Source of the DNA: Prevotella heparinolytica
Lineage (GTDB): Bacteria > Bacteroidota > Bacteroidia > Bacteroidales > Bacteroidaceae
Assembly: GCF_004342845.1 (NCBI RefSeq)
Contig: NZ_SLXB01000002.1
Span: forward strand, 1-64,000
Length of the DNA stretch: 64,000 nucleotides
Direction: 5' to 3'
Part shown: piece by piece, positions 1 through 7,686 of the stretch
Layout of the letters: the number at the start of each line of letters is the position of its first letter
How positions within the stretch are numbered: position 1 is the first letter of the stretch
The notes under the pieces: generated by a model
Databases searched by the model: none
What the model was told of the DNA's origin: nothing
What the model saw: the letters and a program-made list of their open reading frames with translations, nothing else
Program-made: the position numbers and the translations under genes

Positions 1-64
1 CAATCTTTTGTCTGATTTTCCTTTCCATATATCAAATCGAATTAAAATTATTCCTATCTTTAAG

Positions 65-85
65 GCGTGTTCTTGTTGAACACGC
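65..85. promoter_or_regulatory. Inverted repeat upstream of the HTH gene
   Basis: Arms GCGTGTTC and GAACACGC pair perfectly around a 5-nt loop. It lies about 80 bp before the first gene. It may be a terminator of a gene left of the window or an operator; no T-run follows, so its role is open. Confidence 0.4.
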
Positions 86-162
86 TGCAAATATAAACAA
101 GTTTAGAATAACAGCAAAAAGAAATATAAACTTTTTATCATAAGGCTCTAAAAAAGTTTAGT

Positions 163-741
163 ATGACAGTACACGATCGCATTAAATTGGCTGTAAAATG
201 GCTTATTGGTACAGGCGTTGCTAATAATCAAGAGGCTATAGGTAGACTAATGGGTTATTCCAATAAATCCTCATTTTCACAGATACTTAATAATAAAGTA
301 TCAATACCAGCCGACTTCATAGACAGGCTATGCGAATTGAATGAAAATATAAACAAAGTATGGATAGAGTCGGAAAAAGGCAATATGCTTCGTACAGATA
401 CCGTTCTTGCCCCCTCCGACTCTACTGTAGTCTCTAAAGAACTCTCTCAATCTGATATTGTCATTCTCCGTCTTATAGATAAACTTGATGAAAAGGATGC
501 TTTATTAAAAGAAAAAGATGCTAAGATCGACGAGCTTCAATCAGAACTCCGCCGGCAGTCCGCTGAGCTTGCTGCCCTCAAAGCCTTACGGAATAAAGAA
601 AAGGAATATCAATCCGGATTCGGTGGCGTTGTCGATACTTTTGCCGCCGAGCCATCGCCAGATTATGGCGGCGGCTTCTCAAATACGAACCCGCCTCCAG
701 TCTCAAAGAAATCTTCGGTTGGGAAGATGCATAAGCCGTAA
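163..741 (+). CDS. HTH (phage-repressor-like) protein with coiled coil
   Basis: A 192-residue soluble protein. Residues about 5-60 look like a helix-turn-helix of the repressor type (AIGRLMGY, then SFSQILN, then IDRLCELN). Residues about 95-145 are a charged heptad-like coiled coil (KLDEKDALLKEKDAKIDEL) and the tail is Gly/Pro rich. This shape is typical of small Bacteroides regulators found near mobile DNA. A repeated AAGTTTAG element lies upstream and overlaps the start codon, which would suit self-repression. Target genes are unknown; the DUF2806 gene follows after 67 bp. Confidence 0.6.
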   Translation: MTVHDRIKLAVKWLIGTGVANNQEAIGRLMGYSNKSSFSQILNNKVSIPADFIDRLCELNENINKVWIESEKGNMLRTDTVLAPSDSTVVSKELSQSDIVILRLIDKLDEKDALLKEKDAKIDELQSELRRQSAELAALKALRNKEKEYQSGFGGVVDTFAAEPSPDYGGGFSNTNPPPVSKKSSVGKMHKP

Positions 742-808
742 GAATAAGAAATATACGCGAGTTCTTGACAAAAATAATCTACGAATATGCTTTAAAATAA
801 AAGATGTT

Positions 809-1657
809 ATGGACATGAAAGATATTTTAGGAGTTTCAGAACCTCTTTGCAAGCTCATTGAAACTATGCAAAGTGGGTGTTCTTGGATATTCAAACCAAA
901 TCAGATTAAAAGAATAGCAGCAGTTTCATCTGATATAGCATCTCTTGAAGCTAATGCTGACTTAAAAAAGAGTTTAAAAAAAGCATTAGCCGAGGATACA
1001 ATCAATATGACACGAACCGCCAGAGAACAAAGACAGTTCGACAACATTGTGAATATCTACGCAGATGCTGCCCGGGAACTTCAAATAATAGACAACATAG
1101 ATAAAACTCCGGTTGATCCGGACTGGTCTGCTCGTTTCTTTGATTACGCTAAAGATATTTCAAATGAAGAGGCACAAGCTGTCTGGGCAAAAATATTGGC
1201 GGGGGAGATTGTAAAGCCGGGAAGTTTTTTCAAAAGAACTTTATCTGTCCTAAGAGATATTGAGCCTTTCGAGGCCAAATGGTTTGCTGAAATTTGCCAA
1301 TTTGTACTTGCTGACTGTCTAATTAGTAGTACCTGTATAACGCAAAAACTCTACCGTTTAAACCAACTACAATCTCTTATGGATTGCGGACTAATCAATA
1401 GCACTGCATGTCAATTTACACTTAACGAGGGTGAAACGGAACTTCAAGGAAAAACCCACTCTATAAGACTGCTCACTTCCCAGATGGAAACTCCCCCGAG
1501 AGTTAGCCTATTTTCTATATACACATTGACAGATGCCGGAATACAACTTTACCGCATTACTCCAGCGAAATCCCATCAAACATATATGACGAATTTAAAA
1601 GAGCAGATCGAAAGGCAATACAACATTAAAGCAGAACTTATTCAAATAGGCGAATAA
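809..1657 (+). CDS. DUF2806 family protein
   Basis: About 282 residues from the ATG at 809; an in-frame ATG at 815 is equally possible. The open frame extends further upstream, but that stretch overlaps the preceding gene in another frame and looks non-coding. The middle of the protein (IYADAARELQ..., then DPDWSARFFDYAKDISNEE and AQAVWAKILAGE) matches the DUF2806 pattern seen in phage and mobile-element proteins of unknown function. No membrane segment or signal peptide is visible. Confidence 0.6.
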   Translation: MDMKDILGVSEPLCKLIETMQSGCSWIFKPNQIKRIAAVSSDIASLEANADLKKSLKKALAEDTINMTRTAREQRQFDNIVNIYADAARELQIIDNIDKTPVDPDWSARFFDYAKDISNEEAQAVWAKILAGEIVKPGSFFKRTLSVLRDIEPFEAKWFAEICQFVLADCLISSTCITQKLYRLNQLQSLMDCGLINSTACQFTLNEGETELQGKTHSIRLLTSQMETPPRVSLFSIYTLTDAGIQLYRITPAKSHQTYMTNLKEQIERQYNIKAELIQIGE

Positions 1658-1851
1658 TCTATTATTTGAATATACTTATGCCCGGTAATGCTTATTACTT
1701 TCTCAATTATCTCTTGCTCTGTCGCAATGATGGGAGTATTAGGATGGTTAACGCCAAATCTAACCATGATCGTTGTATACATTTTAAAGAAATACATCCA
1801 TGAATACCTGTATGTAACCACCAGCGGTTTTTCAAAATAGCCGTTCAGCAT
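1642..1851 (-). CDS. Small hypothetical protein, 69 aa
   Basis: Not recognised. The gene converges with the DUF2806 gene and overlaps its end by 16 bp. A purine-rich AGAAGGGA stretch stands just before the ATG at 1851. The sequence is compositionally normal, with aromatic residues in the first third and a plausible C-terminal strand-helix (EQEIIEKVISITGHKY), so it may be real. An antisense accident cannot be excluded. Confidence 0.4.
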   Translation of the reverse strand: MLNGYFEKPLVVTYRYSWMYFFKMYTTIMVRFGVNHPNTPIIATEQEIIEKVISITGHKYIQIIDYSPI

Positions 1852-1875
1852 ATAAATCCCTTCTCTTTAAATAGC

Positions 1876-1899
1876 GCTCCCGGCAAAATTACCGGGAGC
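1876..1899. terminator. Hairpin between the small gene and the tRNA-like sequence
   Basis: Perfect 8-bp GC-rich stem GCTCCCGG / CCGGGAGC with an 8-nt AT-rich loop. It lies on the 3' side of the leftward tRNA-like gene and could end its transcript. No long T-run follows on either strand. Confidence 0.45.
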
Positions 1900-1997
1900 A
1901 CTCCTTCCAACAATCAAATAACCTTTCTCCGTACGTCCCACTCCCACAGCCGGAGCACCTATTCGTGGGGACGTCCAAACACCCATTCAAAATATTG

Positions 1998-2071
1998 TGG
2001 CAGGAGCAAGACTCGAACTTGCGACCTCATGGGTATGAACCATGTGAGCTACCTACTGCTCCATCCTCTGC
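1998..2071 (-). tRNA. tRNA-Met-like (CAT), imperfect acceptor stem
   Basis: On the minus strand the D arm (GAGC...GCTC), anticodon arm (CATGG, loop TTCATAC, CCATG) and T arm (GCAAG TTCGAGT CTTGC) are all perfectly paired, and the anticodon is CAT. The TGGAGCAG start of the D arm resembles initiator tRNAs. The acceptor stem does not close: the 3' strand TCCTGCC would need GGCAGGA, but GCAGAGGA is present, so only about four to six pairs form. It is either a tRNA altered by recombination at the neighbouring mobile element or a pseudo-tRNA. CCA is not encoded. Confidence 0.55.
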
Positions 2072-2282
2072 TATATCCGTGCAGCGCGCACACGTTTCTG
2101 ACGCTAAAATACGACATATCCCATATATAAGCACTATAAATCAACTATTTATACAATCAATTATATTTTATCAAGCCCCCAAAAGGCTATACTATCCCCC
2201 CATAAATATAGGCAAAAACGCCAAAAAACGATACGAAAATAGAAATATGACGGTCAAAACACACTCCGTAAAAAGTTAAAAA

Positions 2283-2363
2283 GGTATCCCTAAACTCGTT
2301 TTTTCAACGCATAAACCCACATTATACGGTATCCCTAATCGGTATCCCTAAAGGTATCCCTAA
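2283..2363. repeat. Four direct repeats of GGTATCCCTAA
   Basis: Exact 11-bp copies at 2283-2293, 2328-2338, 2341-2351 and 2353-2363, all in the same orientation. The last three are spaced 12-13 bp apart, close to one helical turn. Such iterons near an integrase gene are usual for arm-type sites of tyrosine recombinases or for excisionase sites. Confidence 0.75.
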
Positions 2364-2512
2364 CCATCTTTTTAACAAATCAAATCACAGCGATGCCTCT
2401 CATCCTCCCGGTTATTTTTATCTATTCCCTCCATAATTAGCAGGAAACGCTTAAACGCTTTAAACGGTAGGACTTTTTCCTTGTAAAACCTCCATATATT
2501 ATATATTTGGAA

Positions 2513-2520
2513 TATCTTTG
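2513..2520 (+). promoter_or_regulatory. -7 box TATCTTTG
   Basis: Exact match to the Bacteroidota TAnnTTTG box. It overlaps the upstream ATG at 2518, so the next gene should start at the ATG at 2548. Confidence 0.6.
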
Positions 2521-2547
2521 CATGAGAAACTTCTAAATAGCAACAAT

Positions 2548-2757
2548 ATGACTAAGGTTATTCACGTCCATCTCATTTTCGAGAAAAAGGACTATTATTT
2601 CGGCAGCATCAGTGCCATCTACACCGTCTTAAACGATGCCCAGATAGGCATCAAACAAAACTCATTACTTCATGCCGGCCTCACTGATGGAGGCGTTAAG
2701 ATAACCCGTAGAGCCATTATCCGCCAATCTCACCTTATCCGTTGCATTCAGGGATAG
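2548..2757 (+). CDS. Small hypothetical protein, 69 aa
   Basis: Starts at the ATG at 2548, 27 bp after a clear -7 box; the earlier in-frame ATG overlaps that box. The sequence (MTKVIHVHLIFEKKDYYFGS..., then RRAIIRQSHLIRCIQG) alternates strand- and helix-like segments. It resembles small Bacteroides proteins of unknown function often found next to mobile DNA. A strong hairpin follows. Function not assigned. Confidence 0.6.
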   Translation: MTKVIHVHLIFEKKDYYFGSISAIYTVLNDAQIGIKQNSLLHAGLTDGGVKITRRAIIRQSHLIRCIQG

Positions 2758-2779
2758 TTCCCCTTACCGCACACAGAAA

Positions 2780-2820
2780 TCGGGCTGAATTACGCCTCAA
2801 AAAGCGTCAATTCAGCCCGA
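2780..2820 (+). terminator. Hairpin terminator
   Basis: Left arm TCGGGCTGAATTACGC pairs with GCGTCAATTCAGCCCGA (one bulged base), with a CTCAAAAA loop, followed by an AT-rich run. It lies 22 bp after the 69-aa gene. Confidence 0.75.
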
Positions 2821-3138
2821 ACTTTATTCCGATGTAACATTTACCGTTTAGAAATCACCTATATTCCGTTTAAATGTTATACCCATGTAAGACAGATGTT
2901 ACAAATCGTTTTGTTATTGCCTACACGGATAAAATATTGTCAATCTCTCTATTCATCGGCCTTTCATTGCATTTTCACTCATCCACGTGTTACATACAAA
3001 GTGATTTGTCCCCCTTACCTCGAAAAATACAAGGGGGTACAGTAAATTAAGACGAAGGGGGTACAGTTTGTCCGAAATTGGCAGGACAATGTACCGATTT
3101 GGCAGTACGCATAAGATTCATTTTGAGATAGTTCATTG
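2821..3138. repeat. Non-coding gap before the integrase, with two AAGGGGGTACAGT repeats
   Basis: No gene is seen. Direct repeats of AAGGGGGTACAGT stand at 3031-3043 and 3055-3067, 24 bp apart, and an inverted CCCCCTT is at 3010-3016. They lie about 70-110 bp before the integrase promoter and may be recombinase or regulator sites. Confidence 0.55.
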
Positions 3139-3146
3139 TAGTTTTG
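3139..3146 (+). promoter_or_regulatory. -7 box TAGTTTTG of the integrase
   Basis: Matches TAnnTTTG and lies 20 bp before the ATG at 3167. It argues against the longer frame that opens at 3068. Confidence 0.5.
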
Positions 3147-3166
3147 TAACAGTAAAAAATGAGTTT

Positions 3167-4612
3167 ATGAAAAGTACTTTTCGCATCCTTTTCTACGTAA
3201 AAAAGGACAAACAACGGGCAGACGGCACGTTTCCGATTATGTGTCGCATCACGATTGACGGGCAGGCCAGCCGTTTCTATACGAAGACAAATGTGAATCT
3301 AAATGTATGGAATGCCAAAACCGGTGCTGCCATAGGCAAATCGAAAGAAGCGGTCGAAATCAATGCCCTTCTGGATACTATTAAGACAAGCATCCATAAC
3401 GTATATCATGATTTGCAGACCAAGGAGAATAACGTTAATGCCGAACGGGTAAAGAATCTCTTTCTGGGGATTGAGGTAAAACACCAGACAGTTTTAGAAC
3501 TCTTTCAACGGCACAATAAGGATGTGGCAAAACTGGTTGGTATCAATAAATCTAAAGAGACGCTTCAAAAATATGAAGTAGCCTATAAGCGGATGGCTGG
3601 ATTTATTAAAGAGTACTATAACGTCTCTGATATTTCTCTGAAAGAAGTAAATCACATGTTTCTGCACAATTTTGAGATTTACCTGATGACCACCTGCCGA
3701 TGTGCTCCGAACACTACAGCTAAATTTCTTCAGCGCTTCCGTACCATTATTATCATGGCTAAAAATAACGGCTGGATACACATCGACCCGTTTGCCAACT
3801 TCAAAATAAGATTCCAAAAAACGGATCGCGGATACCTTACGCAGCAAGAGATAGACACTATCATGCAAAAAGAGTTCACGACCGAACGCTTGGAGAAAGT
3901 CAGGGATATCTTCATTTTCAGTTGTTTTACAGGTTTGGCATACATTGACGTAAAAAACCTGCGTCAATCCAATATCCGCACTTCGTTTGATGACAGACTG
4001 TGGGTAATGGGTAAACGGGAGAAAACCGGAGTGAGTTTTAGTGTGCCTCTACTGGATATTCCTAAGAAGATTATTGAAAAATACTCAGGAAAACTGCCCG
4101 ATGATAAAGTCCTTCCTGTAGCGAGTAACCAGAAAATGAACGAATACTTGAAAGAAATCGGAACAATTTGTGGCATAGGCAAAGACTTGACCTTCCACCT
4201 TGCAAGGCACACTTTTGCAACTTTAACGCTTACAAAAGGAGTTTCCATAGAGAGCGTATCGAAAATGTTGGGACACACCAATATCAAAACGACACAGATT
4301 TATGCTCGGATTACCGATGCAAAGGTAAGCAGCGATATGGCGTCATTCGCAAAACGATTGGAGGAAAAGAGAATAAGGTCGAATTCATGTTTAGACAGAT
4401 TATTCGAGTGCCTTTCTTTGGGAGAGAAGATGGCATTGTTTAATCTTCCGGATACATTGTCGCATGATCCGGAAAGGGTTAAACGTATATCTACAATGTG
4501 GCACAGTCTTTCCGAAGAAGAGAAGTCTTCCCTTTGGGCACATACATTTGAGAAGAAAATGGGTCTTCACTCAAAAGTAAAGACAGAAATCTCCATAGCA
4601 AACATCAACTAA
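3167..4612 (+). CDS. int: Tyrosine recombinase (ICE integrase)
   Basis: 481 residues from the ATG at 3167. The N-terminal arm-binding domain (FRILFYVKKDKQRADG) is followed by a SAM-like core-binding domain (about 110-220) and a catalytic domain. Catalytic residues visible: HLARH (HxxR), GHTNIKTTQIYA (His and the nucleophile Tyr). The first box reads CFTGLAYIDVKNL, so the usual first Arg is Ala; IntDOT of CTnDOT is known to have a non-Arg residue there too. An extension of about 90 residues follows the Tyr box, which is long for the family. It should integrate and excise the element from the left end. Confidence 0.92.
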   Translation: MKSTFRILFYVKKDKQRADGTFPIMCRITIDGQASRFYTKTNVNLNVWNAKTGAAIGKSKEAVEINALLDTIKTSIHNVYHDLQTKENNVNAERVKNLFLGIEVKHQTVLELFQRHNKDVAKLVGINKSKETLQKYEVAYKRMAGFIKEYYNVSDISLKEVNHMFLHNFEIYLMTTCRCAPNTTAKFLQRFRTIIIMAKNNGWIHIDPFANFKIRFQKTDRGYLTQQEIDTIMQKEFTTERLEKVRDIFIFSCFTGLAYIDVKNLRQSNIRTSFDDRLWVMGKREKTGVSFSVPLLDIPKKIIEKYSGKLPDDKVLPVASNQKMNEYLKEIGTICGIGKDLTFHLARHTFATLTLTKGVSIESVSKMLGHTNIKTTQIYARITDAKVSSDMASFAKRLEEKRIRSNSCLDRLFECLSLGEKMALFNLPDTLSHDPERVKRISTMWHSLSEEEKSSLWAHTFEKKMGLHSKVKTEISIANIN

Positions 4613-4625
4613 TTGGTTTCAATAT

Positions 4626-5144
4626 ATGGAATTACAACTTATTCAAAACAAGATTTTCGAGATTCGGGGACAACGAGTAATGCTCGATTATAATCTTGCC
4701 GAGCTCTATGAGGTCGAAACACGTGCGTTGAAACAAGCCGTGAAACGTAATATAAAGCGTTTTCCACCGGATTTTATGTTTGAACTCACGAAAAGTGAAT
4801 GGCAAGAGCTTATCACAATTTGTGACAACCTGCCTCAGAACCTGAAATTCAGTCCAGCCCTTCCATTTGCATTTACCGAACAAGGGGTGGCAATGCTCTC
4901 TTCCGTATTGAGAAGTCCCCAAGCTATCGAGGTGAATATCTCTATCATGCGAGCATTCGTAATACTGCGTCAATACGCCTTAGGCTACGCCGAACTGAAT
5001 CGCAAACTGGAGGAATTTATGATTGAAACGAATATGCAGTTTAGTGACATCTACCAAGCACTCACCAAACTTGCATCACAAAAAGAGCAGGAAAACAAAC
5101 CTCGCCGGCGAATCGGTTTCACAGCAAAGCAAGAGGAGGAATAA
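4626..5144 (+). CDS. ORF6N domain DNA-binding protein
   Basis: 172 residues. The N-terminal 110 residues match the ORF6N domain: IRGQRVMLDYNLAELYEVETRALKQ, then NIKRFPPDFMFELT and FAFTEQGVAMLSSVLRS. This DNA-binding module is common in phages and Bacteroides mobile elements. The C-terminal part is helical and charged. It follows the integrase by 13 bp and is probably co-transcribed. Role unknown; a regulator of mobile DNA is a fair guess. Confidence 0.85.
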   Translation: MELQLIQNKIFEIRGQRVMLDYNLAELYEVETRALKQAVKRNIKRFPPDFMFELTKSEWQELITICDNLPQNLKFSPALPFAFTEQGVAMLSSVLRSPQAIEVNISIMRAFVILRQYALGYAELNRKLEEFMIETNMQFSDIYQALTKLASQKEQENKPRRRIGFTAKQEEE

Positions 5145-5164
5145 CCGATTAAATATGTTGTGTT

Positions 5165-5584
5165 ATGAATCGAGGTTATATCAAAATCCGAGAAAACGGC
5201 GAAAATCAATTTGTTGTTGAAGCAAAACTTGTAAATTGCACTTTATGGATGACTAAGCATGAGATTGCGAGTCTGTTCAATGTGTATGTAAGTAGCATCG
5301 GCAATCAGCTTCGGAGTATATTCAAATTCGGGTTATTGTGTGAAGACGAAGTGAGCTGTATACATAAATATAAGTATAATGGCCGCGAATCTGAAATGAA
5401 GCTCTATAATTTGGATGCTCTCATATTCGTAAGCTACCGGACGGCCTCCTTTGAAGCAAGAGCTTTTAGGGAATGGGTCATGAAGGCTTTGACCGAATAT
5501 ATCCGTACAAAGCCCCAAAAAGAAAAAGAGGTTTTGGTGGTATACAACTTATCGTCAAGATTTGCTGATATAAAACTAAATTAA
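5165..5584 (+). CDS. RhuM-like protein, short
   Basis: 139 residues resembling the N-terminal half of the virulence RhuM family: ENGENQFVVEAKLVNCTLWMTKHEIASLFNV, then SEMKLYNLDALIFVSYR and FREWVMKALTEYI. RhuM proteins are usually about twice as long, so this is a truncated or short form. It follows the ORF6N gene closely. Function is not established for the family. Confidence 0.65.
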   Translation: MNRGYIKIRENGENQFVVEAKLVNCTLWMTKHEIASLFNVYVSSIGNQLRSIFKFGLLCEDEVSCIHKYKYNGRESEMKLYNLDALIFVSYRTASFEARAFREWVMKALTEYIRTKPQKEKEVLVVYNLSSRFADIKLN

Positions 5585-5610
5585 GTAGAATATTCACAAA
5601 CAATTCAGTT

Positions 5611-6129
5611 ATGAAAAAGACAATTTATTTTTTGATTGCGGTTCTCTTCGTTGCTTGCAGTGGTTCAAATATGAATAGCAAGTACGAGAAAACCATTCGT
5701 GATTATGTATTGAAAGGTCAATCCGGCATTGACTTTAAGGTATTGGAAATGTCGGAACAAGGCACAGTCACGGTTGCCGACAGTATTGCTTATCTGACAA
5801 ACGATTTTAGAAAGGATAAGGAAGTTGTCATCAAACGTATCGAACTTGCCAAAGCTATGACCAAGGAGTTACAAACCAAGACAAAACTTAAAAGTGAATA
5901 TGATAGATATGCGGTAGATATTCAAAGAATGGATGCTCGTATCGACTCGCTTAAAAGTTTACTTCCTGACAACTTACAGGGATATGGCAGTAGAAATACA
6001 AATGATGTGCTGGCTGTGATTATCCGTTGTAAGTATTTGCTCAATATCTCAGGTACGACCGTTGAGGAAACTTTTGATTTCTATTTATCCCCTAATGGGA
6101 ATCAATGTTATCGGAAGAATGGAATTTGA
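5611..6129 (+). CDS. Putative lipoprotein, 172 aa
   Basis: The N-terminus has a Lys pair, a hydrophobic core and a lipobox-like FVAC at residues 13-16, so it should be lipid-anchored after Cys16. The mature part is helical (RKDKEVVIKRIELAKAMTKE, then KLKSEYDRYAVDIQRMDAR) and ends in a small strand-rich segment. No family recognised. It lies in the cargo between the integrase and the AraC gene. Confidence 0.65.
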   Translation: MKKTIYFLIAVLFVACSGSNMNSKYEKTIRDYVLKGQSGIDFKVLEMSEQGTVTVADSIAYLTNDFRKDKEVVIKRIELAKAMTKELQTKTKLKSEYDRYAVDIQRMDARIDSLKSLLPDNLQGYGSRNTNDVLAVIIRCKYLLNISGTTVEETFDFYLSPNGNQCYRKNGI

Positions 6130-6133
6130 TATG

Positions 6134-6165
6134 TTGGGTATTTGTTGGTATATATTGTAATTTTG
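6134..6165 (+). promoter_or_regulatory. Promoter TTG-21-TAATTTTG for the AraC gene
   Basis: TTG at 6134-6136, a 21-bp spacer and TAATTTTG at 6158-6165. It makes the start at 6142 unlikely and favours the GTG at 6184. Confidence 0.5.
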
Positions 6166-6183
6166 CAAGAAAAACTCTTTCAA

Positions 6184-6702
6184 GTGAAAATCTATAAAAT
6201 TAGCGACATATTAGACAGTATCGAGCCGGTACAGCATATTGACAAAGAGGAAATCTCTTTTATGGAGACTGTTTTGAAGAAAATGCTTGCGGAAGAGGAT
6301 AAGCAAAAGCAGGAGATAGCCATTTCCTATTTTATTTCTTTGCTTAAGAAAGGGAGAACTATTTATAGGAGTCAGGATACCTTAATTTTTAAGTACAAAA
6401 AACTACTTATGGAAAATATCCATACGAATCTACCCATAACAGCATATACCGAACGATTGAAAACAAATCCTGAGACACTCAGTGAATTATGCAAAGTGCA
6501 AACGGGGTTTTCAGCCAAGCAGTTGCAGTTGGATATGAAAATAACCGAAGCCAAAAGATTATTGTTATACACCTCTCTGAACATCAATGAAATCGCTTTT
6601 AAATTAGGATTTGAAGACAACTCTTATTTTGCAAAAATATTCCGCCGGAAAACATCTTTCTCACCGACTGCTTTCCAAAAGAAATATCTAAAAAGGTCGT
6701 AA
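6184..6702 (+). CDS. AraC-family regulator lacking a sensor domain
   Basis: About 172 residues from the GTG at 6184, chosen because a promoter covers the upstream possible start. The C-terminal 100 residues are a double-HTH AraC domain (NPETLSELCKVQTGFSAKQ, then NINEIAFKLGFEDNSYFAKI, ending FSPTAFQKKY). Family members are usually near 280-300 residues with an N-terminal cupin, so the sensor half is missing or strongly reduced. It stands just before the CMD gene, a likely target. Confidence 0.85.
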   Translation: MKIYKISDILDSIEPVQHIDKEEISFMETVLKKMLAEEDKQKQEIAISYFISLLKKGRTIYRSQDTLIFKYKKLLMENIHTNLPITAYTERLKTNPETLSELCKVQTGFSAKQLQLDMKITEAKRLLLYTSLNINEIAFKLGFEDNSYFAKIFRRKTSFSPTAFQKKYLKRS

Positions 6703-6753
6703 AAGCACCCAAATAAAGGAGAAAAATCCTATCCGAACGCATTCTTGCCGAAT

Positions 6754-6761
6754 TATCTTTG
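6754..6761 (+). promoter_or_regulatory. -7 box TATCTTTG of the CMD gene
   Basis: Exact TAnnTTTG match 13 bp before the ATG at 6775; it rules out the TTG start at 6745. Confidence 0.65.
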
Positions 6762-6774
6762 TAACCAAAAAAAG

Positions 6775-7635
6775 ATGAAACCGATAATTGGTATTTTGTT
6801 TTTATTTATTTCAGCGTGTGCAACAGCACAAATAAAAGAAAGAAATATGGAGTCAGAACGTTTTAATAGAGGCTGGCAAAAGCTTAAAGAAATTGATGGT
6901 GAGGCTGGCAAGAAAGTAATTGAAAGTCTCAAAGAGATTTCTCCCGACTTGGGAAGATTCATTATAGAGTATTCGTTTGGAGATATTTATTCTCGTGACG
7001 GCTTGGATTTGAAATCGAAAGAAATTGCGGTAGTTGCTGCACTTACTGCCTTGGGCAATGCCCGACCGCAACTGAAGGTTCATCTCAACGGAGCGCTCAA
7101 TACGGGAAGCTCTGTCGATGAGCTGAAAGAGGTTGTTTTACAAATGTCTGTTTATGCCGGATTCCCTTCTGCCATTAACGGGATGAATGCATTAAAAGAA
7201 GTCTTGCAGGAACGAAAACAGCATGGCGTTTCTGACAATAAGGGTTTTGAAGAAAGAAAAAACGCCCAAGACCGATTGCAGTTAGGAAAACAACAATTGT
7301 CGGCGATAGCTCCGGGAATGGTGGAAAAGCTGCAAAGCACTTACGATGGTTTTGCTCCTGAATTGACACAGTTCATACTCGAATACGGATATGGAGATAT
7401 TTTCTCAAGAGAAAATTTGGATAGACAATATCGTCAAATAGCCACTATTGCAGCGTTAACAGCCTTGGGCAATGCTCGCCCCCAGTTGAAGTTTCATATC
7501 AGAGCAGGCCTCAATGTCGGACTTTCCGAAGAAGGCATCAAGGAAATTATGCTTTTGATGACTGTTTATTCGGGTTTCCCTTCCGCCATCAACGGGATGA
7601 ATGCATTAAAAGAAGTACTCGGCGAAGGTAAATGA
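6775..7635 (+). CDS. Exported carboxymuconolactone-decarboxylase-like protein (two domains)
   Basis: 286 residues. A signal sequence (MKPIIGILFLFISACATAQ) with ISAC could be a lipobox. Two CMD/AhpD-like repeats follow, each with the pattern SREN/SRDG-LD, ALTALGNARPQLK and GFPSAINGMNALKEVL. The second half repeats the first almost exactly in places, including the DNA for GFPSAINGMNALKEV. No Cys is present in the mature part, so AhpD-type CxxC peroxidase chemistry is not expected. Probably an enzyme acting on small organic compounds in the envelope; substrate unknown. It is flanked by AraC and HxlR regulators. Confidence 0.85.
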   Translation: MKPIIGILFLFISACATAQIKERNMESERFNRGWQKLKEIDGEAGKKVIESLKEISPDLGRFIIEYSFGDIYSRDGLDLKSKEIAVVAALTALGNARPQLKVHLNGALNTGSSVDELKEVVLQMSVYAGFPSAINGMNALKEVLQERKQHGVSDNKGFEERKNAQDRLQLGKQQLSAIAPGMVEKLQSTYDGFAPELTQFILEYGYGDIFSRENLDRQYRQIATIAALTALGNARPQLKFHIRAGLNVGLSEEGIKEIMLLMTVYSGFPSAINGMNALKEVLGEGK

Positions 7636-7686
7636 CCTGTTTCCGCATGGCGTGCATATAGCGGAGAGTGCCATTAGAACAAAGAT

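Larger units (their letters stand above)
2072..2547. other. Non-coding stretch with repeats, presumed left end of the ICE
   Basis: No gene is seen. It holds four copies of GGTATCCCTAA (2283-2363) and the promoter of the next small gene. Its position between a tRNA-like sequence and the integrase suggests that the attachment site and integrase arm-binding sites lie here; that is inference from layout. Confidence 0.4.

Noticed and set aside
1965..2279. Open frame of 104 codons on the plus strand over the tRNA-like sequence
   Set aside because: Its first half is the antisense of the tRNA-like gene (the familiar SNLRPHGYEP pattern) and the rest is repeat DNA.
3068..3166. N-terminal extension of the integrase
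   Set aside because: The integrase promoter box lies inside it and family N-termini begin near the ATG at 3167.
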